Positions 6,317-13,097 of a DNA stretch of 13,097 nucleotides are shown one piece after another. The first letter of the stretch is position 1, and the number at the start of each line of letters is the position of its first letter. The position numbers and the translations under genes were made by a program. The DNA comes from CANJBX01 sp041487815 (GTDB taxonomy: Bacteria; Pseudomonadota; Alphaproteobacteria; Rhizobiales; Xanthobacteraceae): NCBI GenBank assembly GCA_041487815.1, contig JBGPOB010000077.1, positions 1 to 13,097 on the forward strand. The letters are read 5' to 3'. The notes under the pieces were generated by a model, which saw nothing but the letters and a program-made list of their open reading frames with translations, was not told the origin of the DNA and searched no databases.

Positions 6317-8143
6317 CTACTCGACAGTGACGGATTTCGCGAGATTACGCGGCTGATCGACGTCGGTGCCCATTAAAACGGCGGTGTGATACGCAATCAG
6401 CTGGACCGGTATCGCATATACCAGCGGCGTCACCGTCGAGGCCATCTCCGGCAGCGTCAGCGTCGCGAGCGTCGGCACACTGGCCTCGCGCGCGCCTTTG
6501 GGGTCGGTAATCAGAATGATCCGTCCGCCGCGCGCGGCGACTTCCTGCATGTTGGATACGGTTTTTTCGAACACGCGATCATAGGGCGCAATCACGATCA
6601 CCGGCATCGTCTCGTCGATCAGCGCAATCGGCCCATGCTTGAGTTCGCCGGCGGCGTAGCCCTCGGCGTGGATATAGGAAATTTCCTTCAGCTTGAGCGC
6701 GCCTTCGAGCGCCAGCGGATAGTTCGTGCCGCGGCCGAGATAGAGCACATCGCGGCATTTGATCAGCTCGCGCGCAAGGCGTTCGATCTCCGGTTCGAGC
6801 CGCAATGCTTCCGACATCAGGCGCGGCACCTCGATCAGCGCGCGCACAAGATTATGCTCGTCGGACTCGGCCACGACGCCGCGTGCCCGGCCCGCGCCGA
6901 TCGCGAGACAGGCAAGCGCGGCCAACTGGCAGGTGAATGCCTTGGTCGATGCGACCCCGATTTCAGGACCGGCCAGCGTCGGCATCACGATGTCGCTTTC
7001 GCGCGCGATCGTCGATGTCGGCACGTTGACGATCGAAAGTACGTGCTGCCGCTGCTCCTTGGCGTAGCGCAGGGTCGCCAGCGTGTCTGCGGTCTCACCG
7101 GATTGAGAAACGAACACCGCCAGATTGCCCTGATCGAGCGGCACGCCGCGATAGCGAAATTCGGACGCGATATCGATTTCAACCGGCAGCCGCGCGAACC
7201 GCTCGAACCAATATTTGCCGATGCACCCGGCATAATAGGCCGTGCCGCAGGCCGATATCGCGATTCGCTGCAAATTGCGCCAGTCGAACGGCAGGTTCTC
7301 GGGCAACAGCGCGCGGCCACCGGCCATGTCGAGGTAATGCGCGAGCGTATGCCCGACGACTTCGGGCTGCTCGTGGATTTCCTTCGCCATGAAATGACGA
7401 TAGTTGCCCTTGTCGACAAGAAACGCCGACGCGTTCGACTTGAGCACCGCTCGTTTGACGGTCGCGCCCTTGGCGTCGTGGACCTCCGCGCCGTCGCGTC
7501 GGACGACAACCCAATCGCCGTCCTCGAGATAGCTGATTGAATCCGTAAACGGCGCGAGCGCAATGGCGTCGGATCCGAGGTACATTTCGCCGTCGCCATA
7601 GCCGATCGCGAGCGGCGACCCTTTGCGCGCGCCCACCAGCAGATTGTCTTCGCCGTCAAACAGCAGCGCCAACGCGAAGGCGCCCTTCAGCCGCGGCAGC
7701 GCGGCGGCAACGGCCTCGACCGGCGCACGCCCTTTCGCCAGTTCCGAAGTGACAAGGTGGGCGATGACTTCAGTGTCGGTTTCGCTCGAAAATCTTGCGC
7801 CGCCGGCTTCGAGTTCGGATCGCAGCTCGTTGAAATTCTCGATAATGCCGTTATGAACGACCGCGACGCGCTCGGTGGCATGTGGATGGGCGTTGTTTTC
7901 GTTGGGCTTGCCATGCGTGGCCCAGCGCGTGTGACCGATGCCGATGGTTCCGCCGAGCGGCTCACGCGCCAGACGCTGCTCCAGATTGCGCAGCTTGCCT
8001 TCGGCGCGACAGCGCGTCAGATGGCCGCTCTCGAGCGTGGCGATGCCCGCGGAATCATAGCCGCGATACTCAAGCCGTTTGAGCGCGTCGACCATCTGGC
8101 CGGCCACGGGTTCACGCCCAATAATTCCAACTATCCCGCACAT
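6317..8143 (-). CDS. glmS: Glutamine--fructose-6-phosphate aminotransferase (isomerizing)
   Basis: A complete 608-residue GlmS (E. coli GlmS is 609). It converts fructose-6-phosphate and glutamine into glucosamine-6-phosphate, the first committed step to UDP-GlcNAc. The class II glutaminase domain begins MCGIVGIIG with the nucleophile Cys2. It also has GHTRWATHGKP (70-80), the ENNAHPH segment and the HNGIIEN loop (97-103). Two SIS sugar-isomerase domains follow; the first contains SACGTAYYAG (297-306) and SQSGETADT (346-354), and VASTKAFTCQ is near 398-405. The protein ends DQPRNLAKSVTVE, the conserved GlmS C-terminus. It lies 120 nt downstream of the glmU remnant in the same direction. I see no GlmS ribozyme-like leader, as expected outside Firmicutes-type relatives, and no strong Shine-Dalgarno. 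Confidence 0.98.
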   Translation of the reverse strand: MCGIVGIIGREPVAGQMVDALKRLEYRGYDSAGIATLESGHLTRCRAEGKLRNLEQRLAREPLGGTIGIGHTRWATHGKPNENNAHPHATERVAVVHNGIIENFNELRSELEAGGARFSSETDTEVIAHLVTSELAKGRAPVEAVAAALPRLKGAFALALLFDGEDNLLVGARKGSPLAIGYGDGEMYLGSDAIALAPFTDSISYLEDGDWVVVRRDGAEVHDAKGATVKRAVLKSNASAFLVDKGNYRHFMAKEIHEQPEVVGHTLAHYLDMAGGRALLPENLPFDWRNLQRIAISACGTAYYAGCIGKYWFERFARLPVEIDIASEFRYRGVPLDQGNLAVFVSQSGETADTLATLRYAKEQRQHVLSIVNVPTSTIARESDIVMPTLAGPEIGVASTKAFTCQLAALACLAIGAGRARGVVAESDEHNLVRALIEVPRLMSEALRLEPEIERLARELIKCRDVLYLGRGTNYPLALEGALKLKEISYIHAEGYAAGELKHGPIALIDETMPVIVIAPYDRVFEKTVSNMQEVAARGGRIILITDPKGAREASVPTLATLTLPEMASTVTPLVYAIPVQLIAYHTAVLMGTDVDQPRNLAKSVTVE

Positions 8144-8263
8144 AGGATTGACGTGCCTGCCATCTAATCAGTGGTTGCGCGTCGCCAACTCGACGCTGCC
8201 AGCAATTACGCAGCATTTATGCCAACTTCCGCCGGCCCGGAAATCACTATTTCTTTGCAATGG

Positions 8264-8524
8264 TTACGCGGCGGCTTCCGGGCTGGTCTTGCCCGAGGAT
8301 TGCAGTTCCCGCAAGCGCCTCGCCCAAACTTCCTTAATAAGCCAGCGGGTTCGGCCGGTTGCGCGCGTGTCCGGCGCCACTTCGCGGCTGATAACCGAAC
8401 CGGAACCGACATAAACGCGATCGCCGATCTTCAGCGCGACGACCGAAGATGAATTTGGACCGATAAACGCGCCGCCGCCGATCTAGGCCGCGTGACCGGT
8501 GGCGACGCCCGCGTCAAGCGCCGC
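8264..8524 (-). pseudogene. glmU: Remnant of the GlmU acetyltransferase (left-handed beta-helix) domain
   Basis: Directly after the stop of the uridyltransferase frame, and in the same frame, 86 codons read AALDAGVATGHAA, a TAG (8483-8485), IGGGAFIGPNSSSVVALKIG, then DRVYVGSGSVISREVAPD, WLIKEVWARRLRELQ and a final TAA (8264-8266). This matches the last part of GlmU, whose beta-helix normally ends with IGxGAFIGSNSxLVAPVxIG, a VGSGSVxTxDV coil, and a KEGWAxR tail. The preceding helix coils, holding the acetyltransferase active site (the region of E. coli His363 and the NYDG segment), are absent, so about 130-160 residues are missing. There is no ATG after the internal stop, so independent expression is unlikely. 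Confidence 0.8.
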
Positions 8525-9265
8525 CTAGCGAAGCCGCGCCTGAAGAATATCCGCGACCTCCGCCAGTTGCTCCTGCGTGTTCACGCCACGCACTTCATCC
8601 TCCGCGGATTCAATGGCGACGACTTTGAGGCCCTTGGCACGCGCAATGGCAACGGCATCGGTCAGGTAGAATTCGCGCTTGGCGTTCTCATCGCCGATGG
8701 CATCGAGGATCGCAAGTGCGGAGGATCCCGCCAACGCCATGACTCCGCTGTTGCACAAATTGATCGCGCGCTCGCGATCGCTGGCATCCTTGTCCTCGCG
8801 GATGGCGATCAGCTCGCCGTGCTCAACCACCAGACGGCCATAGCCGGTGGGATCGGCGGCGCGAAACCCGAGCACCGCGACCGCCGCGCCAGCCGCGAGT
8901 AGCGCGCGCAAACGTCGCAATGTTTCCACGCGGATCAACGGCGTGTCTCCGAACACGACAACGATGTCGTCAACGCCGCGCTCGATCGCCGCGCGCGCCG
9001 CCAGCACGGCATGGGCGGTTCCGTGCCGCTCGTGCTGGATGAAAATTTCCGTAGCGGGCGCCATGGCGCGGACGGTCGCCGCCACCTCCCGGTGCTCCGG
9101 ACCGATCACGACCGCGACGGCCCCGTTCAGGGATGCAACGACATCGAGGACGTGCCCAATCAACACCCGCCCGCCCACGGCATGCAGCACCTTTGGCCGC
9201 GACGATCGCATCCGGGTGCCCTCGCCGGCCGCGAGCACGATTGTCAGGCAGGACCGTGTGTTCAT
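8525..9265 (-). CDS. glmU: Truncated GlmU: N-acetylglucosamine-1-phosphate uridyltransferase domain only
   Basis: A 246-residue reading frame that covers only the N-terminal pyrophosphorylase half of GlmU, which is normally about 450 residues and bifunctional. The nucleotide-binding signature is intact (LAAGEGTRM at 11-19, with Lys25 in SSRPKVLH). So are QHERHGTAHAV, FGDTPLI with the metal-binding Asp, the GYGRLV and CNSGVMA segments, FYLTDAV and the closing GVNTQEQLAEV. This part could therefore still make UDP-GlcNAc from GlcNAc-1-phosphate and UTP. The frame ends LQARLR-TAG at 8525, where the linker and beta-helix domain should continue. I chose the ATG at 9265 (MNTRSCLTIVLAAGEG); an in-frame ATG at 9295 would add ten atypical residues. 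An AGGGGGG lies 14 nt before the chosen start, too far for a good ribosome site. It is transcribed toward glmS, its pathway partner. Confidence 0.88.
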   Translation of the reverse strand: MNTRSCLTIVLAAGEGTRMRSSRPKVLHAVGGRVLIGHVLDVVASLNGAVAVVIGPEHREVAATVRAMAPATEIFIQHERHGTAHAVLAARAAIERGVDDIVVVFGDTPLIRVETLRRLRALLAAGAAVAVLGFRAADPTGYGRLVVEHGELIAIREDKDASDRERAINLCNSGVMALAGSSALAILDAIGDENAKREFYLTDAVAIARAKGLKVVAIESAEDEVRGVNTQEQLAEVADILQARLR

Positions 9266-9382
9266 CGGCAACCGCAATACCCCCCTAATCCACACAAAAC
9301 TACGCCGGCAACGCCGTATCCGGGGCTGAAACCGCGCGGGGACGCCGTGACTCTGTTAGCGTTTTCAACCTGATTCGCCATT

Positions 9383-9387
9383 GGAGG
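9383..9387 (+). promoter_or_regulatory. Shine-Dalgarno site of the SPOR-like gene
   Basis: GGAGG lies 7 nt before the ATG at 9395. It is one of the few strong ribosome binding sites in this window and fixes the start of this gene. Confidence 0.8.
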
Positions 9388-9394
9388 CGCACGC

Positions 9395-10600
9395 ATGGCT
9401 GAGAGTAAGCGTGCCACCATTATTGCAGACGTGGATGAGCATTTCGATATGCGCGCGCTGGTCCGGCTGGGCGCTTGGGGGCTGAGCGCGGTCGCGGCGG
9501 TTGTCCTGGTCATCGTCGCCGGACGCTCGGAAATCGGCACGCGGCGGGCGGTGGCGGCATTCCAATCGTCCGAGCCACCGGCTGCCGTCGTCGCGGCGTC
9601 GGCTGTCGGCGAGCTCAGAACGCGCGCATCGGACTCCGAACACGAAACGCGAAGACTGGCCGATTCCATACGCGCACTGAACGATGACCGCGACCGGCTG
9701 ACGGTCCGAATGAGCGCGGTCGAGCGCGAGGTTGGCGATCTCACCGGGTCGGTCAGCCGCGCGCTCGCCATCGTTGGCACAGTAAAGCCGATGCCGTCGC
9801 CCGAGACCAAACCAGCCGGTCCCGATACCGCCGCCAAGCCACCGCCCGTTGCCGTCGAGTCCAAGCCGGCCGCTCTCGATGCGGCGCCCAATGCAGCGAT
9901 TGTCGACAAAACGACAACGCCACCACAGCCCGACAAGCTTCGCCCGGCAGCATCCGCGCAACCGCCAGCGGTGTCCGAAGCTCCCAAGATGTCGACATTG
10001 GACAGTTCTAAAATGCCCAAGCCGCCCGCGTTGCAACCCCCCTCGGCGGCGGCGCAGCGCACGGCCGCGGCCAATCCGACCCTCGCACCCGCTGCAAAGC
10101 CGCCGGACGCCGATTCGGCACCGCCAACGGGAACAATCCCGGTCCGCGTCCCGCTGCCGAAGCCTCTGACTGCGGCGACCCCGCCCGCCGGCAGTGAAAA
10201 GGCTCAAAGCGGAGAACGTTCCGGCCCCGCCGCGTCTGCGCCAGGCAACGCGGGCCAAGCCGCGCCGGCAGTGATCGCCGCCATTGCCGCGCCTGCGGGA
10301 CCTGATGGCAGTTCGCTGCTCAAGGTTGAAATTGGTCTCGATCTCGGGCCGGCGCTGACATTGGCGCGCCTGCGTACGCGCTGGAGCGAACTTCAGGCGC
10401 AAAACCAGGCGCTGTTTAATGGCATGCGGCCGCTGGTCGCGTTGCGTGAAACCTCGCAGGGCAAGTCGGTCGAATTGCGGCTGGTGATTGGCCCGGTCGC
10501 GGACATTCAGGCGGCAGCCGAAGTTTGCGGCGCGCTCGCCGGCTCGCAATTCATGTGCCAGCCAGCTGTTTTCGATGGTCAGCGGCTGGGGACGCGGTAA
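9395..10600 (+). CDS. Membrane-anchored Pro/Ala-rich protein with SPOR-like C-terminus
   Basis: A 401-residue protein with no name I recognise. A short cytoplasmic N-terminus (MAESKRATIIADVDEHFDMR) precedes one membrane helix (about 22-42). A likely coiled coil follows (about 73-118; heptad-like ELRTRASDSEHETRRLADSI). A long low-complexity Pro/Ala/Lys linker (about 130-300) comes next. The C-terminal globular segment (about 306-395) contains WSELQAQNQALFNGMRPLVA, a strand VELRLVIGPVADIQAAAEVC, and CQPAVFDGQRL. This C-terminal pattern resembles a SPOR domain, which in other proteins binds denuded peptidoglycan at division sites. The architecture fits a periplasmic wall-binding protein. The start is well supported: GGAGG at 9383-9387 lies 7 nt before the ATG. 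The gene is divergent from glmU across 129 nt. SPOR assignment is by eye. Confidence 0.8.
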   Translation: MAESKRATIIADVDEHFDMRALVRLGAWGLSAVAAVVLVIVAGRSEIGTRRAVAAFQSSEPPAAVVAASAVGELRTRASDSEHETRRLADSIRALNDDRDRLTVRMSAVEREVGDLTGSVSRALAIVGTVKPMPSPETKPAGPDTAAKPPPVAVESKPAALDAAPNAAIVDKTTTPPQPDKLRPAASAQPPAVSEAPKMSTLDSSKMPKPPALQPPSAAAQRTAAANPTLAPAAKPPDADSAPPTGTIPVRVPLPKPLTAATPPAGSEKAQSGERSGPAASAPGNAGQAAPAVIAAIAAPAGPDGSSLLKVEIGLDLGPALTLARLRTRWSELQAQNQALFNGMRPLVALRETSQGKSVELRLVIGPVADIQAAAEVCGALAGSQFMCQPAVFDGQRLGTR

Positions 10601-10707
10601 ACAGGCGACCGGCGCGCGCTCGACAAAAGTGGCAGCCGGTTTGCGTAGCCAACCAAGCTTGCGCAGATGGCGTGAACTTATTTGCGCTCGCGCGCGGACT
10701 TATTGAC

Positions 10708-10804
10708 CTGGCGCATGATCTTGCCTGCCTTCGCCGGAGCGAAGCCCCGGCTTCGCGCAGGCAGGTCGGCGAAGCAATTCCGACTTCGCCAAATCATGCG
10801 CCAG
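10708..10804. repeat. Composite palindromic intergenic repeat (three-stem structure)
   Basis: A perfect 12-bp inverted repeat, CTGGCGCATGAT (10708-10719) and ATCATGCGCCAG (10793-10804), encloses two smaller hairpins. The first pairs CCTGCCT (10724-10730) with AGGCAGG (10759-10765) and, inside it, GCGAAGCC with GGCTTCGC (10739-10746 / 10749-10756). The second pairs GGCGAAG with CTTCGCC (10768-10774 / 10784-10790). The whole could fold as a three-way junction in RNA or single-stranded DNA. The outer arms resemble the GCGCATGATC...GATCATGCGC ends of an abundant intergenic repeat of Rhizobiales, from memory. The preceding AAAAGTGG...CCGGTTTGCG segment (10624-10647) also looks like part of such elements. 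The 289-nt gap 10601-10889 holds nothing else except the next gene's ribosome site. Confidence 0.75.
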
Positions 10805-10889
10805 AATTCGCCATCCTGCTGCCGGCGTCGGACGTCAACAATCGAACGTTCGAATTGCCGGGCGGCGGAACGCCAATGCCGGAGGGATC

Positions 10890-11327
10890 ATGCCGTCGTA
10901 TGTGCCCAGCGGGCGTCAGATCGCCATCTTGGCTGCCGTTGGCGTGTCATCGCTGGGGTATGCGTCGTACCTGCGCTATGCCGTGGTCGAAAACGTTCCG
11001 ATCGGGCTCGTCTGCGATACCGGCGAGCCGAGCATGACATGCGTGGCGCGAAGCATCGCGATCGCCTTTGATCAGAACGGCGTTTTCGGTTTTGTCGCAG
11101 CGGGTGCGGGGCTGCTGACCTTGATCCGCCCGCAACTGGCGACCTTCGCGATCGGCCTCGGCGCAACCGGATTCGGGCTGGTGCTGCACAATGCGGGGCT
11201 CGCGGGTCTAGCCGCCGGACTGCTGGTGCTCAGCCTTGCGCGTCCCGCGCCGCCGCCAGAATGGCCGCCAATCCCACCAGCGCCAGGCCAAACCACAGCG
11301 CCTGCCAATTCGAAATCGTCTCATTGA
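10890..11327 (+). CDS. Small four-helix membrane protein of unknown function
   Basis: A 145-residue protein I do not recognise. Predicted membrane segments by hydrophobicity are about 10-30 (IAILAAVGVSSLGYASYL), 63-79 (GVFGFVAAGAGLLTLI), 82-99 (LATFAIGLGATGFGLVL) and 101-117 (AGLAGLAAGLLVLSLA). The loop between helices 1 and 2 carries two cysteines (Cys42, Cys51; GLVCDTGEPSMTCVAR) that could form a disulfide if periplasmic. The tail is Pro-rich (PAPPPEWPPIPPAP). The ATG at 10890 follows GGAGGG at 10881-10886 with only 3 nt spacing, which is short but supports the start. The last 98 nt, encoding the Pro-rich tail, overlap the end of the convergent GH17 gene, so that stretch is coding on both strands. 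Confidence 0.75.
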   Translation: MPSYVPSGRQIAILAAVGVSSLGYASYLRYAVVENVPIGLVCDTGEPSMTCVARSIAIAFDQNGVFGFVAAGAGLLTLIRPQLATFAIGLGATGFGLVLHNAGLAGLAAGLLVLSLARPAPPPEWPPIPPAPGQTTAPANSKSSH

Positions 11328-12837
11328 CGACAATGTAGATTGCACTCAGCCCCAGAACCGCGGCTGCGATCGTTTCTGCCAACGGCCGGACGCCGCTTCC
11401 GCGCGCTCCCGCGAGCCGCACAACACCATAAGCTACAACGACGACACTGAGCGATGCCGTGGGAAAATCGCGATAGCGCGGATCAAACACCAGTCCCAGT
11501 GCCGCCTGCATCGCCATGATGGTCGCGACAATCAGCACATAGCCGGTGACGCGTTCCAGCAGGTCGGACGGCCGCTCCACCGTGCGCGCGAGAATGCGTG
11601 CGAACGCCGCGGGTGCGCGGCCGCGCGCCAGCGTTGCCGCGGCGACAACCGGGGCCACAAGCGCCAGCGCGCAAAGCGTCAGTGATCGCAAGAGGCCACC
11701 CCATCCGAGGCTTTCGACGAATGCACTTTCGACGGCCAGTCCGGCGAGCAAACCCGAAGTTCCCGCAATAACCGCCACTCCAGCCCACATGAAGCGCGAA
11801 GAAGCGGCGCCACGACGCTGTTTTTCCACGAAAAACGCCGCGCCAAAGACGGTGCATGCGAGCGCCGCCCCAAGTCCCGCCCAAAGCCGCCAGCCGGGGT
11901 GATTGGACACTGGCTGTCCCCATTCGAATTTTGGCCTGCGCGTCGCTCCGTCAAACAAACCCCAATGGCCGCCGACAGTGCCTTCGAAGCGCCGCTTCCA
12001 TGGCTGGTCGAAAGCCTCGATCACGTTGACGGAGAATTTTTCCGTGCGCGCCCGCGCGATCACATCCTGCAGCACACGCGCCTGGTTGACCGGAGAAGGC
12101 AATGCGCCCTCGCGCATGCGGCCGGCGCTCGGCCAACCGACCTCGCCAAGCAATATTTCCCGACCGGGGAAGGCTTGCGCGACCTTGCGATGGATGGATG
12201 CGACATGCTCGGCGGCGATTTCCGCCGCGATTGGCATGTCCTCCCAGTACGGCAGAATGTGAATGGTGATGAAGTCGACGGCCTCCGCCAACTGAGGATT
12301 GCGCAACCAGAATTCCCATACGTCGGCATAGGTCACCGGGACGGTGACCTGGGATTTGACCGAACGGATGATGCCGGCAAGCGCCGCCACCGACTGCTCG
12401 CCGCGCAACAGAACTTCGTTCCCAACCACGACAGCGCGGACGGTTTGCGGGTATCGGGTTGCGAGATCAATCGCCGTGGCAATTTGCGAGCGGTTGAACT
12501 CGCGATCCCGACCAATCCAGATTCCCAGCAGCACCTTGAGCCCGTGGCGCTGCGCGGCCGGAACGATCTGGTCGAGGCCGAGATGAACCGAATATATCCG
12601 CACACAATTCGTCAGCGGCGCCAGGCGGCGCAGGTCGTCATCGATTTGGGCGGCATCGATATGCGTCGATAAATCCAGGGGCGTCTGGCCGTCCCGGAAC
12701 GGCGCGTAGGATAGGCAGCCGAGCTTCTCGCCGCCCGCCAAGGGCGCCGCCGGCATTGCAACGGGCCGACCGAGCCACCACCAGCCGGCGACGATCGCCG
12801 CCAGCGACAACACGAATAGCCCTGCCCGGAGTGCCAT
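11230..12837 (-). CDS. GH17-type beta-glucan glycosidase/transglycosylase with multi-helix membrane domain
   Basis: A 535-residue protein. An N-terminal signal anchor (MALRAGLFVLSLAAIVAGWW) is followed by a periplasmic GH17-like barrel (about 38-310). It starts GCLSYAPFRDGQTP, with the likely general acid Glu141 in VVVGNEVLLR and nucleophile Glu232 in LLGEVGWPS. Other typical segments are VRIYSV, DFITIHILPYW and EAFDQPWKR. The C-terminal 215 residues form about seven membrane helices (about 318-337, 350-368, 380-404, 433-450, 461-476, 489-504, 510-530). Bacterial GH17 enzymes of this kind cleave and re-join beta-1,3-glucans, and in Bradyrhizobium-like bacteria related domains belong to periplasmic cyclic beta-glucan synthesis. 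The exact reaction here is inferred. No glycosyltransferase domain is present. The frame is open to 12966, but the ATG at 12837 puts the signal anchor first; no strong Shine-Dalgarno is seen. The 200 nt upstream hold no evident gene. Confidence 0.85.
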   Translation of the reverse strand: MALRAGLFVLSLAAIVAGWWWLGRPVAMPAAPLAGGEKLGCLSYAPFRDGQTPLDLSTHIDAAQIDDDLRRLAPLTNCVRIYSVHLGLDQIVPAAQRHGLKVLLGIWIGRDREFNRSQIATAIDLATRYPQTVRAVVVGNEVLLRGEQSVAALAGIIRSVKSQVTVPVTYADVWEFWLRNPQLAEAVDFITIHILPYWEDMPIAAEIAAEHVASIHRKVAQAFPGREILLGEVGWPSAGRMREGALPSPVNQARVLQDVIARARTEKFSVNVIEAFDQPWKRRFEGTVGGHWGLFDGATRRPKFEWGQPVSNHPGWRLWAGLGAALACTVFGAAFFVEKQRRGAASSRFMWAGVAVIAGTSGLLAGLAVESAFVESLGWGGLLRSLTLCALALVAPVVAAATLARGRAPAAFARILARTVERPSDLLERVTGYVLIVATIMAMQAALGLVFDPRYRDFPTASLSVVVVAYGVVRLAGARGSGVRPLAETIAAAVLGLSAIYIVVNETISNWQALWFGLALVGLAAILAAARDAQG

Positions 12838-13037
12838 TGAATTACCGAGGATTTGAGCCGGCCGAACGCAATGCCGGGGCTTAAGGCTAGCGGGCAATCC
12901 TGCCAAGCGATCATTGCACCTTGGCGGCGAAGCCATTGGCCGTCGACGATTTGGCGCCTTAAGCACATCCCCGAGTGCTGCTGGACAAAGTCGGCGGCAT
13001 CCGCCATGCCAGCCCTTGCGCGGCGGTTGCGTTTGGC

Positions 13038-13097
13038 TCAGGGCGCCTCAATGCGGACCAGTTCGAGTGCTTGCTGATCGCCGCGACACGGTAAACA
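13038..13097 (-). CDS. C-terminal end of an unidentified protein (partial)
   Basis: From the right edge, 19 codons read CLPCRGDQQALELVRIEAP and end at TGA (13038-13040) on the minus strand, in the direction of the GH17 gene and 200 nt upstream of it. The mix of residues looks coding (ALELVRIEAP resembles a last beta strand), but the piece is too short to identify. Confidence 0.35.
   Translation of the reverse strand, partial: CLPCRGDQQALELVRIEAP

Noticed and set aside
6386..7540. A 384-codon plus-strand open reading frame
   Set aside because: It is antisense to glmS, which is complete and conserved.
8144..8263. A glmS leader ribozyme, riboswitch or terminator after the glmU remnant
   Set aside because: The 120-nt gap holds only a short GC palindrome (TTCCG-N6-CGGAA, 8227-8242) with no T-run on the minus strand, and no ribozyme-like core was seen.
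9365..10549. 394- and 270-codon minus-strand open reading frames opposite the SPOR-like gene
   Set aside because: The plus-strand frame has a strong Shine-Dalgarno, a membrane anchor and a structured C-terminus. The opposite frames are low-complexity Gly/Arg- or Ser/Ala-rich products of the Pro/Ala linker.
10601..10889. A tRNA or integration site near the palindromic repeat
   Set aside because: No cloverleaf with a TTCGA-type T-arm and anticodon loop could be assembled. The stems are explained by nested palindromes, and no integrase is nearby.
12838..13037. A gene upstream of the GH17 gene, on either strand
   Set aside because: The frames here (for example plus 12853-13077 and the minus extension to 12966) lack motifs, ribosome sites or sensible starts.

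Overview
The window looks like chromosome from a GC-rich alphaproteobacterium of the Rhizobiales (Hyphomicrobiales), probably near Bradyrhizobium, Rhodopseudomonas or the Xanthobacteraceae. This rests on the neighbourhood mfd-sdhE / recG / DUF502 / glmS / glmU, the style of the proteins, and an intergenic palindrome whose arms (GCGCATGATC...GATCATGCGC type) resemble a repeat I recall from many Rhizobiales genomes. The genus is inference. No tRNA, rRNA, CRISPR array or transposase gene was seen.

Layout. 1-2361 (minus): the first 691 codons of mfd (runs off the left edge) and, 3 nt upstream of it, sdhE. Divergent from these is recG (2445-4559, plus), with a shared 83-bp promoter region. Tail to tail with recG is a ParDE-type toxin-antitoxin pair (4569-5130, minus), with a candidate promoter and an 11-bp palindrome upstream. 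Next on the minus strand come a decayed small membrane-protein gene (5191-5410), a DUF502 membrane protein (5414-6202), glmS (6317-8143) and glmU (8264-9265). From 9395 on the plus strand lie a membrane-anchored Pro/Ala-rich protein with a SPOR-like C-terminus, a 289-bp gap holding a composite palindromic repeat, and a small four-helix membrane protein. The latter overlaps, tail to tail, a minus-strand GH17-type beta-glucan enzyme with a multi-helix membrane domain (11230-12837). The last 60 bases hold the end of another minus-strand reading frame.

How the genes relate. Mfd and RecG handle stalled transcription and stalled replication or recombination. SdhE flavinylates succinate dehydrogenase. 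GlmS and GlmU make the amino-sugar precursor UDP-GlcNAc, and the SPOR and GH17 proteins act at the cell envelope.

The strongest anomaly is glmU. Its uridyltransferase domain is intact and ends at a stop codon. The same frame then continues into the recognisable end of the acetyltransferase domain, but about 130-160 residues between them, including the acetyltransferase active site, are missing. GlmU is normally bifunctional and essential, so this genome should carry another source of glucosamine-1-phosphate acetyltransferase, or the locus is misassembled. I found no clearly new multi-gene defence or mobile system here.
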